Shown: in pieces, positions 61,617 through 64,000 of the stretch
Layout of the letters: the number at the start of each line of letters is the position of its first letter
Numbering within the stretch: position 1 is the stretch's first letter
NCBI GenBank assembly: GCA_964017195.1
Contig: OZ024890.1
Span: 48,202,093 to 48,266,092, forward strand
Direction: 5' to 3'
DNA from: Siderastrea radians
Taxonomy: Eukaryota; Cnidaria; Anthozoa; Scleractinia; Rhizangiidae
DNA length: 64,000 bases
Position numbers and translations under genes: made by a program
The notes under the pieces: generated by a model
What the model was told of the DNA's origin: nothing
Seen by the model: only the letters and a program-made list of their open reading frames with translations
The model's database searches: none

Positions 61617-62792
61617 TTAATTTATAAATTGAGAACATTCAGGATTTATCTCACCCCTTTTACAACTATATATGTACTTTTTATTTAACAAGACGAGTAG
61701 ATCTAGTTGGCGTCTAAGGTTGCCGTTTATAGAAGGAGAGGGGTAGTTCTGAAATAGAAATTGCTCAGTTGACAAATTTATAAACGTTCTATTGATTGCA
61801 TTGAACCACGATAAAATTTCCTGATAAAATTTAACATTAATAGGACATTCTAAAAAGGTGTGTTCCAATGAGTCAGAATTTTTACACTGAGCACAAATGT
61901 CATCACTTCTGATTTTGAATCTCTTGAGTTCTCTATTAGTTACTAAGATTCTATGAAGAAATCTAAAGCCAAATTCTCTTAACTTGTTGTCCGCGGTCGT
62001 TTGGTAGATTGTGTTAAATATCTGTTTCCAACCATGAGCAAAATTGGGAAAAAGTCTGGTCCAACTTTTCACAGCGGTAGGTTCTTTCATATTGTTTTCC
62101 TGAAATAAATTGTAATAGTCTTTGCACCTCAGTTTGGTTAAATAGAGTGCTTTATTTTCGGACAGATAGAATACGTCCCTTTCGTTAAGTATATTCCTAT
62201 TGGTTACGGCAGTTTCCTGAGCATTTTTCTTCAAGTAACTTGGGATCGCAGCAATAAGTTGAAAATATTGAAAGAAGTTCAGGTGTACATTATATTTGCG
62301 TTGTACACTTTCAAGAGACAGAAACTTGCCGTTATTATCAAGTAAATGATGTACAAAACAGATTCCTTGTTCAGACAGATGTGCCCAAAATATAGACTTA
62401 TTCTCTATTGTAATTTCTTTATTGTTCTAAAGAATGAATTCGCTTTTATAAATGTCAGGATGACCAGCACGCAACTCCTTAAAATAATCTAACATTTCCC
62501 TATAATAAAGAGGTAAGTTTTCATCTAGCTTTTTAGAATCATAATTGCATTTAAGTAGGAAGGATAATCCTCCATACCTGTTAAAGAAGTCATTTGGAAT
62601 TGCCTGCCAGGATTCATTATTTGTACAGTTTAAGAGCCTGCCTAGCCAGCTCAAGCGCAATGATTTTATCACTGTGTGAAAGTTTGGAAAATTCAGTCCA
62701 CCGTGGGAGAGAGATTGATATAAAACTGATCGTTTTACTTTATCTTTTTTGTTTTTCCACAAGAATTTCAATATTTTTGCTTGCACTGTCTT
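61617..62792 (-). pseudogene. 5'-truncated LINE (L1/Tx1-like) ORF2 C-terminus
   Basis: One reading frame from about 62792 to 61617 interrupted only by a TAG at 62427-62429. First part: KILKFLWKNKKDKVKRSVLY, GGLNFPNFHTVIKSLRLSWL, typical of the region after the RT domain in L1/Tx1-type LINEs. Second part: FAHGWKQIFNTIYQTTADNK .. FRFLHRILVTNRELKRFKI, then a zf-RVT-like DICAQCKNSDSLEHTFLECP. Missing: endonuclease and RT catalytic domains, as expected for 5' truncation at insertion. It abuts the 350-bp dispersed repeat at 62797. Confidence 0.85.
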
Positions 62793-62796
62793 AAGG

Positions 62797-63150
62797 AGGC
62801 TCGCAACAGTTTTTTTGGCCTTGGAGTGTATCTTTTGAAGTCAAAATTTCGCATAGAAGATAAACTTCGATTTCCTTGATACTGCACCACCTTTTCAACA
62901 AATGAGCAAAGTTTATTTTCTCGCTGGTTTCCTAGCAACAGCTGTCACCATAACAACGGTAATGGACAACCCCTCATTTTAAATAATGTCGAATATCTCG
63001 AAAACTAATCTGACACTTTATGACGAAACTTGAACTATTTGAACTACTCAACCTACACAACTTGTATGCGAAATTAGGGAAAAATCTGTAAGAGCGTTTT
63101 CACGTAAATCATGATTCATTTTTTACGGGCTGATTTTGGTCATTCCTGCA
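62797..63150 (-). repeat. Dispersed 350-bp repeat, inverted copy of 18640-18990
   Basis: AGGAGGCTCGCAACAGTTTT at the left to GGTCATTCCTGCAATTTTT at the right. It matches the other copy in reverse complement with scattered differences, and begins directly at the truncated LINE. Confidence 0.8.
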
Positions 63151-63419
63151 ATTTTTCCAATATTTCAAGAAAGATAAAACTTAACACTTTCTCTTTTCAG
63201 TTGAAAGATCTTTTATGATATCAAAACATTCTTAATGTACATTGAGCTTCCTAGGTGGCTGCGATTTTAAGAGATTTATATTTAAAAACTGCTAAAATGT
63301 AGCACAAATCAGCCAAAAAGTCCGTAATTTGCATAAATAGAAATATTTCTAAACTGCCCTTACAGATTTTTCTCTTAAATTGATTGACGTTAGAATAATA
63401 ATTGTCTTTGATGTTCCAG

Positions 63420-64000
63420 CAAGTTTTAGGCTGAATAAACATTTCTGTTATTAGATAAGAAGGCTGAATCTTGGTCAAGTTTCAGTCGTTATTACCTTTC
63501 AACGAGCAACAGTTTTATTTCGTTTTTTCTGGTCTATTTCTCGGTTATTCACGTGCAATGAATATTAATACACGCTGCACTTGTGTCCTCTCGTGCGTTT
63601 ATAATTCCTTCTCATAATAAAAAAAAAATATTCGTCTTCTGAGCTTGCTTCTCGTCATTTTTCGGCCCCAGTATAATGCCATCGTGGGCGTTAACATGTA
63701 TGCAATCCGTAATTAAAAAAGCTAAAACCGGTCAGTCAGTATTTAAAGAATAATGGCAAAGAGTCTCCAGGAAGAAGCTGAGAAGACGAAATTTTTTTAT
63801 TTTTATGAGAAGGAATTATAAATGCACGAGAGGACACAAGCGCAGCGTGTATAAATATTCATTGCACGTGAATAACCGAGAAATAGACCAGAAAAAACAA
63901 AATAATATTGTTGTTCGTTGAAAGTTAATAACGACTGAAACCTGACCGAGATTCAGCCTTCTTATCTAATAAACGAAATGTTTATTCAGCCTAAAACTTG
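63420..64000. mobile_element. Large palindromic element reaching the window end
   Basis: The left arm (63420-63652) starts CAAGTTTTAGGCTGAATAAA and includes GTCTATTTCTCGGTTATTCA and TGTGTCCTCTCGTGCG. The right arm (63762-64000) is its reverse complement and ends GCCTAAAACTTG exactly at base 64000. About 110 bp of unpaired centre. The element may continue beyond the window. A minus-strand frame 63251-63478 partly in the arm is not a gene. Confidence 0.8.

Overview
The window is AT-rich, intron- and transposon-dominated animal DNA with almost no host coding sequence. The repeat types (Polinton, Crypton-type DUF3504 genes, Penelope with GIY-YIG, THAP-type DDE transposase, tRNA-headed SINE, many palindromic MITEs) suggest a marine invertebrate, most likely a cnidarian such as a coral. 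That assignment is inference; no rRNA or housekeeping gene is present to prove it.

The centrepiece is a complete 18,109-bp Polinton/Maverick (virus-like self-synthesising transposon) at 34155-52263. It begins with AGT, has long terminal inverted repeats (429 and 636 nt), and is flanked by a 6-bp target duplication TCTCTG. It landed inside an otherwise open DUF3504 (Crypton-derived tyrosine recombinase) gene, between the His-x-x-Arg motif and the catalytic tyrosine. The two halves lie at 33198-34154 and 52270-52674, and both remain free of stops.

Inside the Polinton, a leftward block carries protein-primed PolB, a PVPAPRT-repeat segment, a small AT-hook/Zn protein, a BRO-N/VRR-NUC/C2H2 protein, a DDE integrase with chromodomain, a phospholipase A2-like virion protein, an adenain-like protease, a minor virion protein, the major capsid protein, a small basic protein, a penton-like protein and a coiled-coil protein. 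A rightward block carries the packaging ATPase, two fibre-like proteins and a membrane protein. A leftward VLTF3-like late transcription factor starts at the right TIR boundary. Seven virion-module genes share a TCTAA box 4-19 nt before the ATG, which replication genes and fibres lack. This resembles a late promoter and pairs naturally with the VLTF3-like factor. Several genes are broken: six reading-frame breaks, all in the -1 sense, plus two in-frame stops.

Left of the Polinton (1-33 kb): many fold-back elements and tandem repeats; a second, decayed DUF3504 gene (about 11.8-12.5 kb); long inverted repeats (15.4-16.2 / 19.5-20.3 kb); a decayed THAP-DDE transposase (21.9-23.1 kb); a GTG-rich minisatellite inside an inverted-repeat element (24.6-26.8 kb); a Penelope-like element (27.3-28.7 kb); one 72-bp leucine-rich-repeat exon (29.2 kb, the best host-gene candidate); a Harbinger-type transposase tail (30.7-31.1 kb); and a head-to-head tRNA-type SINE pair (32.6-32.9 kb).

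Right of the Polinton (52.7-64 kb): hairpin MITEs, nested inverted-repeat elements, a possible GRF zinc-finger exon, a 79-bp satellite, three LINE fragments from different families, and a large palindrome reaching the window end. Introns, exact starts and decay calls were read by eye and need alignment to confirm.
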